A program made the position numbers and the translations under genes. A stretch of DNA of 53,460 nucleotides from Glaesserella sp041817755 (lineage in GTDB: Bacteria; Pseudomonadota; Gammaproteobacteria; Enterobacterales; Pasteurellaceae), in the NCBI RefSeq assembly GCF_041817755.1, contig NZ_JBGYBX010000069.1, forward strand, positions 1 to 53,460, written 5' to 3'. The notes under the pieces were generated by a model. The model worked only from the letters and a program-made list of their open reading frames with translations, was not told the origin of the DNA and made no database searches. Shown one piece after another: positions 8,803 to 17,425 of this stretch (position 1 is the stretch's first letter; every line of letters begins with the position of its first letter).

Positions 8803-10161
8803 TTACGACTCCGTTTTATCCGATTTTTTCGCTACATAGTTATGTACAACCAATAATGCGAAAATACCGATAATCACCGCTGTAATCACATCTTTAGATA
8901 AATATTGAGCCATATAACCGAGCACAATACCGACCCCGCCGAAGTCCGAATCCGAGAAAGTCGTATTGGCAAAGCCTAAAGAACCTAATACCGGTAATAA
9001 AAAGACCGGTAAGAAAGTAATTAATAACCCGTGGGCAAACGCGCCTAAAATTGCGCCTCTACGGCCGCCGGTCGCATTACCGAATACGCCTGCCGTTGCG
9101 CCACAGAAAAAGTGAGGAACCACTCCAGGTAAAATCAGTACCCAGTTTAATTGCCCTAATAACGCAAGACCGACAATACCTCCGACAAAACTGGATAAGA
9201 AACCGACAAGTACCGCATTCGGCGCGTACGGGAAGACAATCGGGCAATCCAAAGCCGGCTTCGCATCCGGCACTAATTTTTCGGAGAAACCGGTAAAGGC
9301 AGGCACTATTTCAGCAAGGATTAAACGTACCCCTTGTAAAATAATAAAGACACCGGCAGCAAAAGTGATGGCTTGAATAATGGCATAAACCAAATAATTT
9401 TGTCCGTTACTAAACTGTTGTTCGACGTAAGTATTACCGGATGCCAAGGCAAGAATAAGATAAATCATCATCATGGTGAGGGAAATGGAAATGGAGCTGT
9501 CACGTAAAAAGCTTAAGTTTTTCGGTAAATTCATTTCTTCGGTTGATTTTGAACCTTTACCGACCGCTTGTCCTATCGCAGCCGACAATACGTACCCTAA
9601 CGTACCAAAGTGACCGAAACCGACATCATTACTGCCGGTCACTTTCCGCATATAACGCTGAATGATTGCCGGGAAAAATGCCATCACCAAACCGAGAGCA
9701 AGCGATCCGACCAACACTAATTGTACGCCTTCAAAACCGACGACCGTCAAAATGATTCCGATCATACATGCCATGTAAAACGTATGGTGACCGGTTAAAA
9801 AGATATATTTCATTCGCGTAAAGCGTGCAACCAAAATATTTGCCGCCATCCCGAACGCCATAATTAATGCGGTTGCCGTACCGTATTTTTCAATTGCCAT
9901 GGAAACAATTGCTTCATTATTCGGGATGATCCCTTGCACGTTGAATGCATGTTCAAACATGCCTCCCAGCGGGTTTAACGATCCGACCAAGACACCAGCT
10001 CCACCGCCCAATACGATAAAGCCTAAAATCGTTTTAACCGTACCTTTAATCACATCTGGCAGTGATTTCTTTTGCGCCAACAATCCGATTAACGCAATGA
10101 GACCGACTAAAACGGAAGGAACTTTTAAAATATCGAGAATAAAAAAGAGTAAGCCGTCCAT
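8803..10161 (-). CDS. PTS EIIC, ascorbate (SgaT/UlaA) family
   Basis: This 452-aa polytopic membrane protein of the L-ascorbate PTS permease family imports and phosphorylates a sugar or sugar acid together with EIIB. Recognisable features are the family start (a single N-terminal helix, then LPDVIKGTVKTILGFIVLGG), TGHHTFYMACMIGI near 120-135, and PGVVPHFFCGATAGVFGN near 345-365. It is clearly a paralogue of UlaA at 35423-37213, but it lacks the fused EIIB and is encoded with a transketolase. The substrate is therefore probably not ascorbate itself. It starts 11 bp after the EIIB stop. Confidence 0.85.
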   Translation of the reverse strand: MDGLLFFILDILKVPSVLVGLIALIGLLAQKKSLPDVIKGTVKTILGFIVLGGGAGVLVGSLNPLGGMFEHAFNVQGIIPNNEAIVSMAIEKYGTATALIMAFGMAANILVARFTRMKYIFLTGHHTFYMACMIGIILTVVGFEGVQLVLVGSLALGLVMAFFPAIIQRYMRKVTGSNDVGFGHFGTLGYVLSAAIGQAVGKGSKSTEEMNLPKNLSFLRDSSISISLTMMMIYLILALASGNTYVEQQFSNGQNYLVYAIIQAITFAAGVFIILQGVRLILAEIVPAFTGFSEKLVPDAKPALDCPIVFPYAPNAVLVGFLSSFVGGIVGLALLGQLNWVLILPGVVPHFFCGATAGVFGNATGGRRGAILGAFAHGLLITFLPVFLLPVLGSLGFANTTFSDSDFGGVGIVLGYMAQYLSKDVITAVIIGIFALLVVHNYVAKKSDKTES

Positions 10162-10172
10162 ATACCACCCCG

Positions 10173-10442
10173 CTAACGATTAAAATAGGCACCTAACTTT
10201 TCTTCAAATTCAGCAACACTGACTAAATTTTTCACAACGACAATACGATCCGACGGAATACTGCTGCTTTCCGCAATATCTTTTGCCATTACAAACACAT
10301 CCGCATCATCCAAGGTTACCGAAGCCAAATCGGTATGGTTTACTTCCGCCTCTACACCTATTTTTGCTAATGCCTTTTTGATGTTCATTTCCATCATAAA
10401 GCTACTACCCAAACCGGAACCGCACACAGCCATAATTTTCAT
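10173..10442 (-). CDS. PTS EIIB, lactose/ascorbate type
   Basis: This 89-aa soluble phosphocarrier transfers phosphate from an EIIA to the sugar bound by the adjacent EIIC. The phospho-cysteine is C7 in MKIMAVCGSGLGSS. The ATG at 10442 is chosen because AGGGAG is seven bases upstream; earlier in-frame starts overlap that site. It is the first gene of a four-gene operon (EIIB, EIIC, split transketolase). No EIIA gene is present, so the EIIA must come from elsewhere. Confidence 0.85.
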   Translation of the reverse strand: MKIMAVCGSGLGSSFMMEMNIKKALAKIGVEAEVNHTDLASVTLDDADVFVMAKDIAESSSIPSDRIVVVKNLVSVAEFEEKLGAYFNR

Positions 10443-10504
10443 AAACATTCTCCCTAATAACAAAACGGTTAAAAAACGACTTCACTGTGATTGAAGCTAA
10501 AGAG

Positions 10505-10533
10505 ACTCTAGAAAGAAATACATTCGCTATCAA
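10505..10533 (-). promoter_or_regulatory. promoter of PTS-transketolase operon
   Basis: On the minus strand: -35 TTGATA (10528-10533), 17-bp spacer, -10 TAGAGT (10505-10510). The predicted start near 10498 lies close to an imperfect palindrome CTTCA-N7-TGAAG (10480-10496) that could be an operator. Confidence 0.5.
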
Positions 10534-10550
10534 CAAGTAAAGTTCAAAAA

Positions 10551-10566
10551 TGTGATAACCGTAACA
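10551..10566. promoter_or_regulatory. CRP site of PTS-transketolase operon
   Basis: TGTGA, six bases, TAACA: one mismatch from the CRP consensus. Its centre is about 60 bp upstream of the predicted transcription start, the usual class I activator position. Confidence 0.55.
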
Positions 10567-10597
10567 TTTTTAATGGGAATAAAAGGCGGGATGAAAT

Positions 10598-11587
10598 CTA
10601 AAAAGATTCCCGTTTGATGAGTTCCGGAGTTAACCGAACGGTTTCTACCGCTTGTTCGGGATGGCGTATACGGGTAATCAGACGTTCAACCGCAAGTTTG
10701 GCCAAACGAGCTTTCGGTTGGTGAATGGTGGAAAGTGGCGGAGAAAGGTATTGGGATAACTCAATGTTATCGTAGCCGATCACGGCAATATCCTGCGGAA
10801 TACGCAGCCCGGCGCGCCAAATCGCTTGATAGGCACCGATGGCAATACTGTCGCTCATAGCAAAAACGGCTCTTGGACGGTGCGGTAAGGCAAGCAATTT
10901 TTCCATTGCCGTTAAACCACCTTCATAGTGGAATCGGCTTTCGATAATCCATTCCGAACGAATTTGCAAATTATTCTCCAAAAGTGACCGCTTGTAACCG
11001 CTCAACCGCTTCTCGGCAAGCGGTTTGGTTAACTCGCCGGTGATGACGGCAATCTCGCGATAACCGGCATCAATAAGCGATTTTGTCGCAAGATAACCGC
11101 CTAATTCGGAATTTTCGTGAATAATATCCGCTTTTAACGGCTGTTGCCACCAATCGATAACAACCATCGGTAAACGGAGATTATTCATAATGTACGGTTC
11201 ATCCTGTTGAGGTTCAGCACACATCAATAATAAACCGTCAACCTGCTTACGCAATAAACGCTCCACATGTTGGGCTAAGGTTTGGTTGTTTCCTTCCGTG
11301 TTGACTAAAATCAGGTGATATTGGTGTTTTTCACAATAGCGTTCGACATGCCTGACGACTTCGGAAAAAAACGGATTACCGCTCGTAGTAACAAGCATAC
11401 CAATCGTACTGGTTTCTTTCATTTTTAAGCTACGAGCAACAAAAGAAGGGGTGTAATTCAGCTCTGCGATCACCTTATTGACACGCAAGGTAATCTCTTC
11501 GCTGACAAATCTCGAACCATTTACCACATGCGAAACCGTTGAAAGGGACACACCCGCAATACGGGCAATATCTTTCATTGTTGCCAC
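10598..11587 (-). CDS. rbsR: ribose operon repressor, LacI family
   Basis: This 329-aa DNA-binding repressor should be released by ribose. The N-terminal helix-turn-helix MATMKDIARIAGVSLSTVSH and the effector domain (IGMLVTTSGNPFFSE, VDGLLLMCAEPQ, AVIGYDNIELS) match E. coli RbsR along their length. The start is GTG, four bases after GGAGG; the same MATMKD start is used in E. coli. It is not adjacent to rbsK or rbsD: the PTS-transketolase operon lies between rbsR and rbsD. It may also control that operon, but no second copy of the ribose operator is visible there. It begins soon after the atpC terminator. Confidence 0.9.
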   Translation of the reverse strand: MATMKDIARIAGVSLSTVSHVVNGSRFVSEEITLRVNKVIAELNYTPSFVARSLKMKETSTIGMLVTTSGNPFFSEVVRHVERYCEKHQYHLILVNTEGNNQTLAQHVERLLRKQVDGLLLMCAEPQQDEPYIMNNLRLPMVVIDWWQQPLKADIIHENSELGGYLATKSLIDAGYREIAVITGELTKPLAEKRLSGYKRSLLENNLQIRSEWIIESRFHYEGGLTAMEKLLALPHRPRAVFAMSDSIAIGAYQAIWRAGLRIPQDIAVIGYDNIELSQYLSPPLSTIHQPKARLAKLAVERLITRIRHPEQAVETVRLTPELIKRESF

Positions 11588-11640
11588 ACTACCTCCTTTT
11601 GCAAAAAATGATCGCGATCCGACCGCTTGTAAAAAAAGAA

Positions 11641-11672
11641 AAAACGCTTTAACTCTAAAGTTAAAGCGTTTT
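11641..11672 (-). terminator. atp operon terminator
   Basis: A 13-bp perfect stem (11641-11653 with 11660-11672) and a 6-base loop lie just past the atpC stop. On the minus strand a long T-rich run follows. This is the strongest intrinsic terminator in the window. Confidence 0.93.
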
Positions 11673-11682
11673 ATTTATTAAA

Positions 11683-12099
11683 TTAACGTCTTCCCGCTTC
11701 TCTTGCTTTTGTGAGCTCGTAAACGCGTAATTTCGCAATTTCTCTTGCTAATTTCGCTGTCATATCCGCTTCGTTCGTTTTACTCATGGTTTCTTCCGCT
11801 TTACGCTTCGCCGCTAAAATACGTTGCTCGTCAAGCTCATCCCCACGAATAGCCACATCGGCAAGTACCGTAACAACGGTCGGCTGAACTTCAAGGAAAC
11901 CGCCCGATACATAGATAAATTCTTCCTTATTATCTTCTAAGGTAAATTTAACCATACCCGGTTTAATCGCAGTTAATAATGGGGTGTGCCCAGCATAGAC
12001 ACCCAATTCCCCTTCAACCCCTGAAACCCGCACACTCGTAACCTGCCCGGAAAAAATCTTGCGATCAGCACTAACGACTGTGAGTTCAAATGGCGTCAT
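11683..12099 (-). CDS. atpC: ATP synthase epsilon subunit
   Basis: This is the epsilon subunit of the F1 central stalk, which couples rotor to catalytic head and inhibits ATP hydrolysis. The 138-aa protein has an N-terminal beta-sandwich (FELTVVSADRKIFSGQV, GELGVYAGHTPLL) and a C-terminal two-helix hairpin rich in K, R and E. It is the last gene of the atp operon, directly followed by a strong terminator. Confidence 0.97.
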   Translation of the reverse strand: MTPFELTVVSADRKIFSGQVTSVRVSGVEGELGVYAGHTPLLTAIKPGMVKFTLEDNKEEFIYVSGGFLEVQPTVVTVLADVAIRGDELDEQRILAAKRKAEETMSKTNEADMTAKLAREIAKLRVYELTKAREAGRR

Positions 12100-12125
12100 G
12101 TTGTTCTCCTTAGTTCAAAGAACAA

Positions 12126-13499
12126 TTACATTTTATTGGCTCTTTCAACCACTTCGTCAATTGAACCCGCCATATAGAACGCTTGTTCCGGAATATGGTC
12201 GTATTCACCTGCTAAAATGCCTTTAAAGCCACGGATAGTTTCTTTTAACGGAACATATTTACCCGGTGTGCTGTTAAACACCTCTGCCACGAAGAACGGT
12301 TGAGATAAGAAACGTTCAATTTTACGCGCACGGGCAACGACCAATTTATCTTCTTCAGATAATTCATCCATACCAAGAATTGCGATGATGTCTTTCAATT
12401 CTTTATAACGTTGAAGCGTTTTTTGTACGCCGCGCGCAACATCATAGTGCTCTTGACCGACAACGAGCGGGTCTAATTGACGTGACGTTGAGTCAAGCGG
12501 GTCGATCGCCGGGTAAATACCTAATGAGGCGATGTTACGGCTTAATACAACCGTTGAGTCCAAGTGAGCAAAGGTTGTTGCCGGTGATGGGTCCGTTAAG
12601 TCATCCGCCGGGACATAAACCGCTTGAACAGATGTGATAGAACCTGTTTTGGTTGAAGTGATACGCTCTTGAAGTACACCCATCTCTTCTGCAAGCGTCG
12701 GCTGATAACCTACCGCAGACGGCATACGACCTAATAACGCTGACACTTCTGTACCTGCAAGGGTATAACGATAGATGTTATCGACGAAGAATAACACGTC
12801 ACGACCTTCATCACGGAATTTTTCCGCCATGGTTAAACCTGTTAATGCCACGCGTAAACGGTTACCCGGCGGTTCGTTCATCTGACCATAAACCAGTGAT
12901 ACTTTGTCTAATACATTAGAGTCTTTCATCTCGTGGTAGAAGTCGTTACCTTCACGAGTACGCTCACCAACACCGGCGAACACAGAATAACCTGAGTGCT
13001 CGATTGCGATGTTACGGATTAACTCCATCATATTAACTGTTTTACCTACGCCGGCACCACCGAATAAGCCAACTTTACCCCCTTTAGCAAACGGCGCAAT
13101 CAAGTCGATAACTTTGATCCCTGTTTCTAAAAGTTCTGTGCTGTTAGCTTGATCTTCATAACTTGGTGCCGCACGGTGAATCGTCCAACGTTCTTCTTCA
13201 CCGATAGGACCTGCTTCATCAATCGGCTCACCTAATACGTTCATAATACGACCAAGCGTTTTCGTACCGACCGGTACTTCAATCGCTTTATTCGTATTTT
13301 CAACTTTTAAACCACGTTTTAAACCATCAGAGGTACCAAGAGCGATACAGCGTACTACGCCACCACCTAATTGTTGTTGAACTTCAAGGGTTAAACCCGT
13401 TTCAACTTTCAATGCATCATAAACTTTTGGTACTGCATCTTGTGGAAACTCAACATCGATTACCGCACCGATGATTTGTACAATTTTTCCCGTTGCCAT
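12126..13499 (-). CDS. atpD: ATP synthase beta subunit
   Basis: This is the catalytic subunit of F1-ATPase. The 457-aa protein has P-loop GGAGVGKT at residues 147-154, the catalytic region GERTREGNDFYHEM and the DELSEEDK motif in the C-terminal domain that interacts with the rotor. It has the normal family length with no visible defects. It lies between atpG and atpC. Confidence 0.98.
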   Translation of the reverse strand: MATGKIVQIIGAVIDVEFPQDAVPKVYDALKVETGLTLEVQQQLGGGVVRCIALGTSDGLKRGLKVENTNKAIEVPVGTKTLGRIMNVLGEPIDEAGPIGEEERWTIHRAAPSYEDQANSTELLETGIKVIDLIAPFAKGGKVGLFGGAGVGKTVNMMELIRNIAIEHSGYSVFAGVGERTREGNDFYHEMKDSNVLDKVSLVYGQMNEPPGNRLRVALTGLTMAEKFRDEGRDVLFFVDNIYRYTLAGTEVSALLGRMPSAVGYQPTLAEEMGVLQERITSTKTGSITSVQAVYVPADDLTDPSPATTFAHLDSTVVLSRNIASLGIYPAIDPLDSTSRQLDPLVVGQEHYDVARGVQKTLQRYKELKDIIAILGMDELSEEDKLVVARARKIERFLSQPFFVAEVFNSTPGKYVPLKETIRGFKGILAGEYDHIPEQAFYMAGSIDEVVERANKM

Positions 13500-13519
13500 T
13501 ACCGTTCCTCTATTCGTTG

Positions 13520-14386
13520 TTAAATTGCTGCGGCACCCGCGACAATTTCATTTAATTCATTCGTAATACTTGCTTGGCGTGCTTTGTTATACACCAACTG
13601 TAAGTCATTAATTAAATTACCTGCATTATCAGTTGCTGCTTTCATTGCTACCATTCGAGCCGCTTGTTCAGACGCAAGATTATCCACTACCGCTTGATAT
13701 ACTTGAGCTTCTAAATAACGCACCAGTAAGCTCTTTAATAATAATTTCGGATCCGGCTCATAAATATATTCCCATGAACCGTCTGATTCTAAATCATCAT
13801 CTTCAAGTATAGGTAAAGGAAGTAATTTTTGCACAACCGGTTTTTGTGACATGGTATTAATGAAGCGATTATAAACCACATAAACTTCATCAACTTCACC
13901 CTTCCGGAACCGTTCAATCATTCCGCCGACAATACCGACAATCCGCTCGGCTTCCGGTGCATCACCTAATCCGGAGATTTGCGCGGCAATTTCAATTCCC
14001 ATATTTGAGAAAAAACTGATTGATTTACTTCCGATTAAACCGACTCGTGTTTTAACGCCTTTTTCTTCTTGTTTTTTAAATTCATTCAACACTGCTTTAA
14101 ATAAATTCACGTTTAAACCGCCACATAAACCGCGGTCGGTCGAAACAACAAGATACCCGACTTTTTTCACTTCTCTCGGGGTTAAAAAAGGATGTTTATA
14201 ACCAATACTTCCTTTGGCGATATGGCTGATTACCTTACGAATGGTATCCGAATACGGACGGGAAGCTAACATTCTCTCCTGCGTTCTACGCATTTTAGAT
14301 GCGGCAACCATTTCCATTGCTTTGGTAATTTTTTGCGTATTACGAACACTTGCAATTTTGGTTCTAATCTCTTTAGCACCTGCCAT
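13520..14386 (-). CDS. atpG: ATP synthase gamma subunit
   Basis: This is the central rotor shaft of F1. The 288-aa protein has the conserved long N-terminal helix (IRTKIASVRNTQKITKAMEMVAASKMRR), the middle STDRGLCGGLN segment and the C-terminal helix NKARQASITNELNEIVAGA. It has standard length and place between atpA and atpD. Confidence 0.98.
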   Translation of the reverse strand: MAGAKEIRTKIASVRNTQKITKAMEMVAASKMRRTQERMLASRPYSDTIRKVISHIAKGSIGYKHPFLTPREVKKVGYLVVSTDRGLCGGLNVNLFKAVLNEFKKQEEKGVKTRVGLIGSKSISFFSNMGIEIAAQISGLGDAPEAERIVGIVGGMIERFRKGEVDEVYVVYNRFINTMSQKPVVQKLLPLPILEDDDLESDGSWEYIYEPDPKLLLKSLLVRYLEAQVYQAVVDNLASEQAARMVAMKAATDNAGNLINDLQLVYNKARQASITNELNEIVAGAAAI

Positions 14387-14409
14387 ATTATTTCTCCGCT
14401 AAAGTTGTA

Positions 14410-15951
14410 TTACCACGCACTGTTCTTTTTGAAACCACTCAAAATCTCGACTAATTTTTCTTTAATAGAATCATTGTAGTCACCCGATTTTGTTAAATCT
14501 TTCATAAAGTCCGCGTAATTATTATTTGCGTAGTCAAGAAGATTTGCTTCAAATGAACCGATACGCTCAACCTCAACATCATCCAAATAACCAAACTCAG
14601 CGGCAGCTAACGATAATGCTAATTGTGCAACCGACATTGGCGCAAATTGTTTCTGTTTAAGTAACTCAGTCACTTTTTGACCGTGAGAAAGTTGTTTGCG
14701 GGTTGCATCATCTAAATCTGAAGCAAACTGTGCAAATGCAGCTAATTCACGATATTGTGCAAGTGCGGTACGAATACCACCGGCTAATTTTTTAACTACT
14801 TTGGTTTGTGCTGAACCACCAACACGAGAAACCGAAATACCCGGGTTAACCGCCGGACGGATACCTGCGTTAAAGAAACTGGTTTCTAAGAAAATTTGAC
14901 CATCGGTAATTGAAATTACGTTGGTCGGAACAAATGCCGAAACGTCCCCTGCTTGGGTTTCAATAATCGGTAATGCCGTTAAAGAACCGGTTTGACCTTT
15001 TACTGCACCGTTAGTGAAACGTTCTACATAATCTGCATTTACACGCGCTGCACGCTCAAGTAAACGCGAATGTAAGTAGAATACGTCACCCGGATACGCT
15101 TCACGACCCGGCGGACGACGCAATAATAATGAAATTTGACGATAAGCAACCGCTTGCTTAGATAAATCATCATAAACGATTAATGCATCTTCACCGCGAT
15201 CACGGAAATATTCACCCATTGCACAACCTGCATAAGGTGCAAGATATTGCAATGCTGCCGACTCTGATGCACTCGCCACAACAACGATTGTATTTTGTAG
15301 CGCACCATGTTCTTCCAATTTACGCACTACGTTGGAAATAGTTGAGGCTTTCTGACCGATAGCCACATAGATACATTTAATACCGGAATCACGTTGGTTA
15401 ATAATCGCATCTATCGCCAATGCGGTTTTACCTGTTTGACGGTCACCAATGATCAACTCACGCTGACCACGACCGATTGGCACCATGGAGTCAACGGCTT
15501 TATAGCCGGTTTGAACAGGCTGATCAACAGATTGACGATCGATAACGCCCGGTGCAATCACTTCAACCGGAGAAAAACCGTCATTGTCGATTTCACCTTT
15601 ACCGTCGATTGGTTGACCTAATGTATTAACGACTCGGCCTAATAATCCGCGACCGACCGGCACTTCTAAAATACGACCGGTACATTTTACTTCCATTCCT
15701 TCTGCTAAATCCGCATAAGGCCCCATCACTACCGCACCGACCGAATCTCTTTCTAAGTTTAATGCAATCGCATAACGATTGCCCGGCAATGCAATCATTT
15801 CACCTTGCATTACATCCGTTAAGCCATGGATACGAATAACTCCATCACTTACTGAAACGATTGTCCCTGTACTATGTGCTTCACTGACCACATTGAACTG
15901 TGCAATACGTTTTTTAATCAATTCACTAATTTCTGTAGAATTTAGTTGCAT
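14410..15951 (-). CDS. atpA: ATP synthase alpha subunit
   Basis: This is the non-catalytic nucleotide-binding subunit of F1. The 513-aa protein has P-loop GDRQTGKT at residues 169-176 and the alpha/beta signature PAVNPGISVSRVGGSAQ. The N-terminal MQLNSTEISELIKKRI matches the family start. Confidence 0.98.
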   Translation of the reverse strand: MQLNSTEISELIKKRIAQFNVVSEAHSTGTIVSVSDGVIRIHGLTDVMQGEMIALPGNRYAIALNLERDSVGAVVMGPYADLAEGMEVKCTGRILEVPVGRGLLGRVVNTLGQPIDGKGEIDNDGFSPVEVIAPGVIDRQSVDQPVQTGYKAVDSMVPIGRGQRELIIGDRQTGKTALAIDAIINQRDSGIKCIYVAIGQKASTISNVVRKLEEHGALQNTIVVVASASESAALQYLAPYAGCAMGEYFRDRGEDALIVYDDLSKQAVAYRQISLLLRRPPGREAYPGDVFYLHSRLLERAARVNADYVERFTNGAVKGQTGSLTALPIIETQAGDVSAFVPTNVISITDGQIFLETSFFNAGIRPAVNPGISVSRVGGSAQTKVVKKLAGGIRTALAQYRELAAFAQFASDLDDATRKQLSHGQKVTELLKQKQFAPMSVAQLALSLAAAEFGYLDDVEVERIGSFEANLLDYANNNYADFMKDLTKSGDYNDSIKEKLVEILSGFKKNSAW

Positions 15952-15963
15952 TTTCTATTCCTC

Positions 15964-16497
15964 TTACAAGCACAACTCTTGACTCAAACGGTTTAGCTGA
16001 CCACGGCTGCTTCCATCAATTACAATATCGCCATAGCGAACGACAACCCCGGCAATTAAAGATTTATCTACTTGAGATACGATACGAACTTTACCGTTAA
16101 GTCGTTTAGTCATAGCATCTGTAATTTTCGTTTCTTGCGCTTTAGTGAGTTTAGTTGCGGAAGTAACGATAACTTCCGTAATCGCTTCATGTTCCGCTCT
16201 AAATTCAAGAAAAGCTTTTAACACTGAAGGCAAAGCGCCTAAACGCTTATTTTCAGCCATTATTCGAATGAAATTTTGCCCATATTGATCAAGTTGGTCG
16301 GCACAAATTGCAATAAAAGTATCCGCAATTTTCGTTGCTGAAAAAGAAGAATCGATTAATTCCGCTACCTCATCATTCTCGGCAACCAATGCAGAAAACT
16401 GTAGCATTTCCTGCCATTTATCCAGCTGACCTTGTTCTAAAGCAAAATCAAAAGCTGCTTTAGCATAGGGGCGAGCTACTGTAGTTAATTCTGACAT
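15964..16497 (-). CDS. atpH: ATP synthase delta subunit
   Basis: This is the delta subunit at the top of F1 that joins the peripheral stalk to the alpha subunits. The 177-aa protein has an N-terminal helical bundle (TTVARPYAKAAFDFALEQG) and the family C-terminal signature VDKSLIAGVVVRYGDIVIDGS. It starts 13 bp after the atpF stop. Confidence 0.97.
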   Translation of the reverse strand: MSELTTVARPYAKAAFDFALEQGQLDKWQEMLQFSALVAENDEVAELIDSSFSATKIADTFIAICADQLDQYGQNFIRIMAENKRLGALPSVLKAFLEFRAEHEAITEVIVTSATKLTKAQETKITDAMTKRLNGKVRIVSQVDKSLIAGVVVRYGDIVIDGSSRGQLNRLSQELCL

Positions 16498-16510
16498 CTG
16501 CCCCCCTCAA

Positions 16511-16981
16511 TTATAATTCTGCAACTAGCTTATCAATAATGTCATTGTTTGCCGCAGCATCAACCGTACGACCCACAATTTTCTCCGCACCGGCAACCGC
16601 CAATGCAGCCACTTTTTGACGAAGCTCTTCTTGAACACGTTTACGCTCATTCTCAATTTCGGCATAACCCTGTTCAATAATTTTCGCTTTTTCAGCTTCT
16701 GCTTCCGCTTGGACAGAATCTAAAATTTCATTGCGACGTTTTGTTGCTAAATCAATGATATGTTGCGCTTCCTCACGAGCTTTAGCGAGTTCTTGCTCGA
16801 CTAAAACTTTAGTATCAGCTTGTTCTTGCTTGGCTTTCTCAGCACTTGCAAGAGCGTCTGCAATATTTGCCTGACGCATTTCAATCGCTTTAATTAGCGG
16901 CGGCCATACATATTTCATGCAGAACCACACAAAAAGTGAGAACGCAATCAGTTGGCCTATTAGTGTTGCATTTAAATTCAC
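16511..16981 (-). CDS. atpF: ATP synthase b subunit
   Basis: This is the peripheral stalk subunit. The 156-aa protein has one N-terminal membrane segment (NATLIGQLIAFSLFVWFCMKY) followed by a long charged coiled coil rich in E, K, A and R. The start is GTG, four bases after GGAGGG, and matches the MNLNAT start of homologues. A short inverted repeat (AGTTAC/GTAACT) lies in the gap after atpE. Confidence 0.97.
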   Translation of the reverse strand: MNLNATLIGQLIAFSLFVWFCMKYVWPPLIKAIEMRQANIADALASAEKAKQEQADTKVLVEQELAKAREEAQHIIDLATKRRNEILDSVQAEAEAEKAKIIEQGYAEIENERKRVQEELRQKVAALAVAGAEKIVGRTVDAAANNDIIDKLVAEL

Positions 16982-17041
16982 AACGCCCTCCTCGAAGTCG
17001 GTTAAGTTACCTTAAAGTAACTACGGTTGAGCAAATCCGAC

Positions 17042-17296
17042 TTATTTCAATAAATCAATGAACGGGTTTGCGAAAATGAAAAGTAATGAAATACCTACAG
17101 CAATCATTGCAATCGCATCGAGAAGACCTGCAACAATAAACATTTTAGTTTGTAAGCTACTTGCAAGTTCAGGCTGGCGAGCTGAAGACTCTAAGAATTT
17201 ACCGCCTAAAATAGCAAAACCGATTGCTGTACCAAGTGCAGCAAAAGCAAGTAGAATTGACGCACCAATAATTGTTGCTGTAATTACAGTTTCCAT
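17042..17296 (-). CDS. atpE: ATP synthase c subunit
   Basis: This is the proteolipid of the membrane rotor ring. The 84-aa protein has two hydrophobic helices joined by the polar loop ARQPE (39-43). The proton-binding aspartate is D60 in the second helix (GLLDAIAMIAVG); there is no sodium-type Q/E/T signature, so it is probably proton-driven. The ATG at 17296 is chosen because GGAG lies a few bases upstream and because upstream in-frame codons encode no family sequence. About 130 bp separate it from atpB, including an uptake word. Confidence 0.96.
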   Translation of the reverse strand: METVITATIIGASILLAFAALGTAIGFAILGGKFLESSARQPELASSLQTKMFIVAGLLDAIAMIAVGISLLFIFANPFIDLLK

Positions 17297-17425
17297 AATG
17301 TTCTCCATTAAGATTGAGGAAATTAGCCAAAGGCTAGGGTTAATAAAAAAGTTAAATAAACAAAACAAGCGGTCGGTTTCCCACAAAAATTTGCAAATCA
17401 ATAACCGCTTATCAATCTATTTTGT

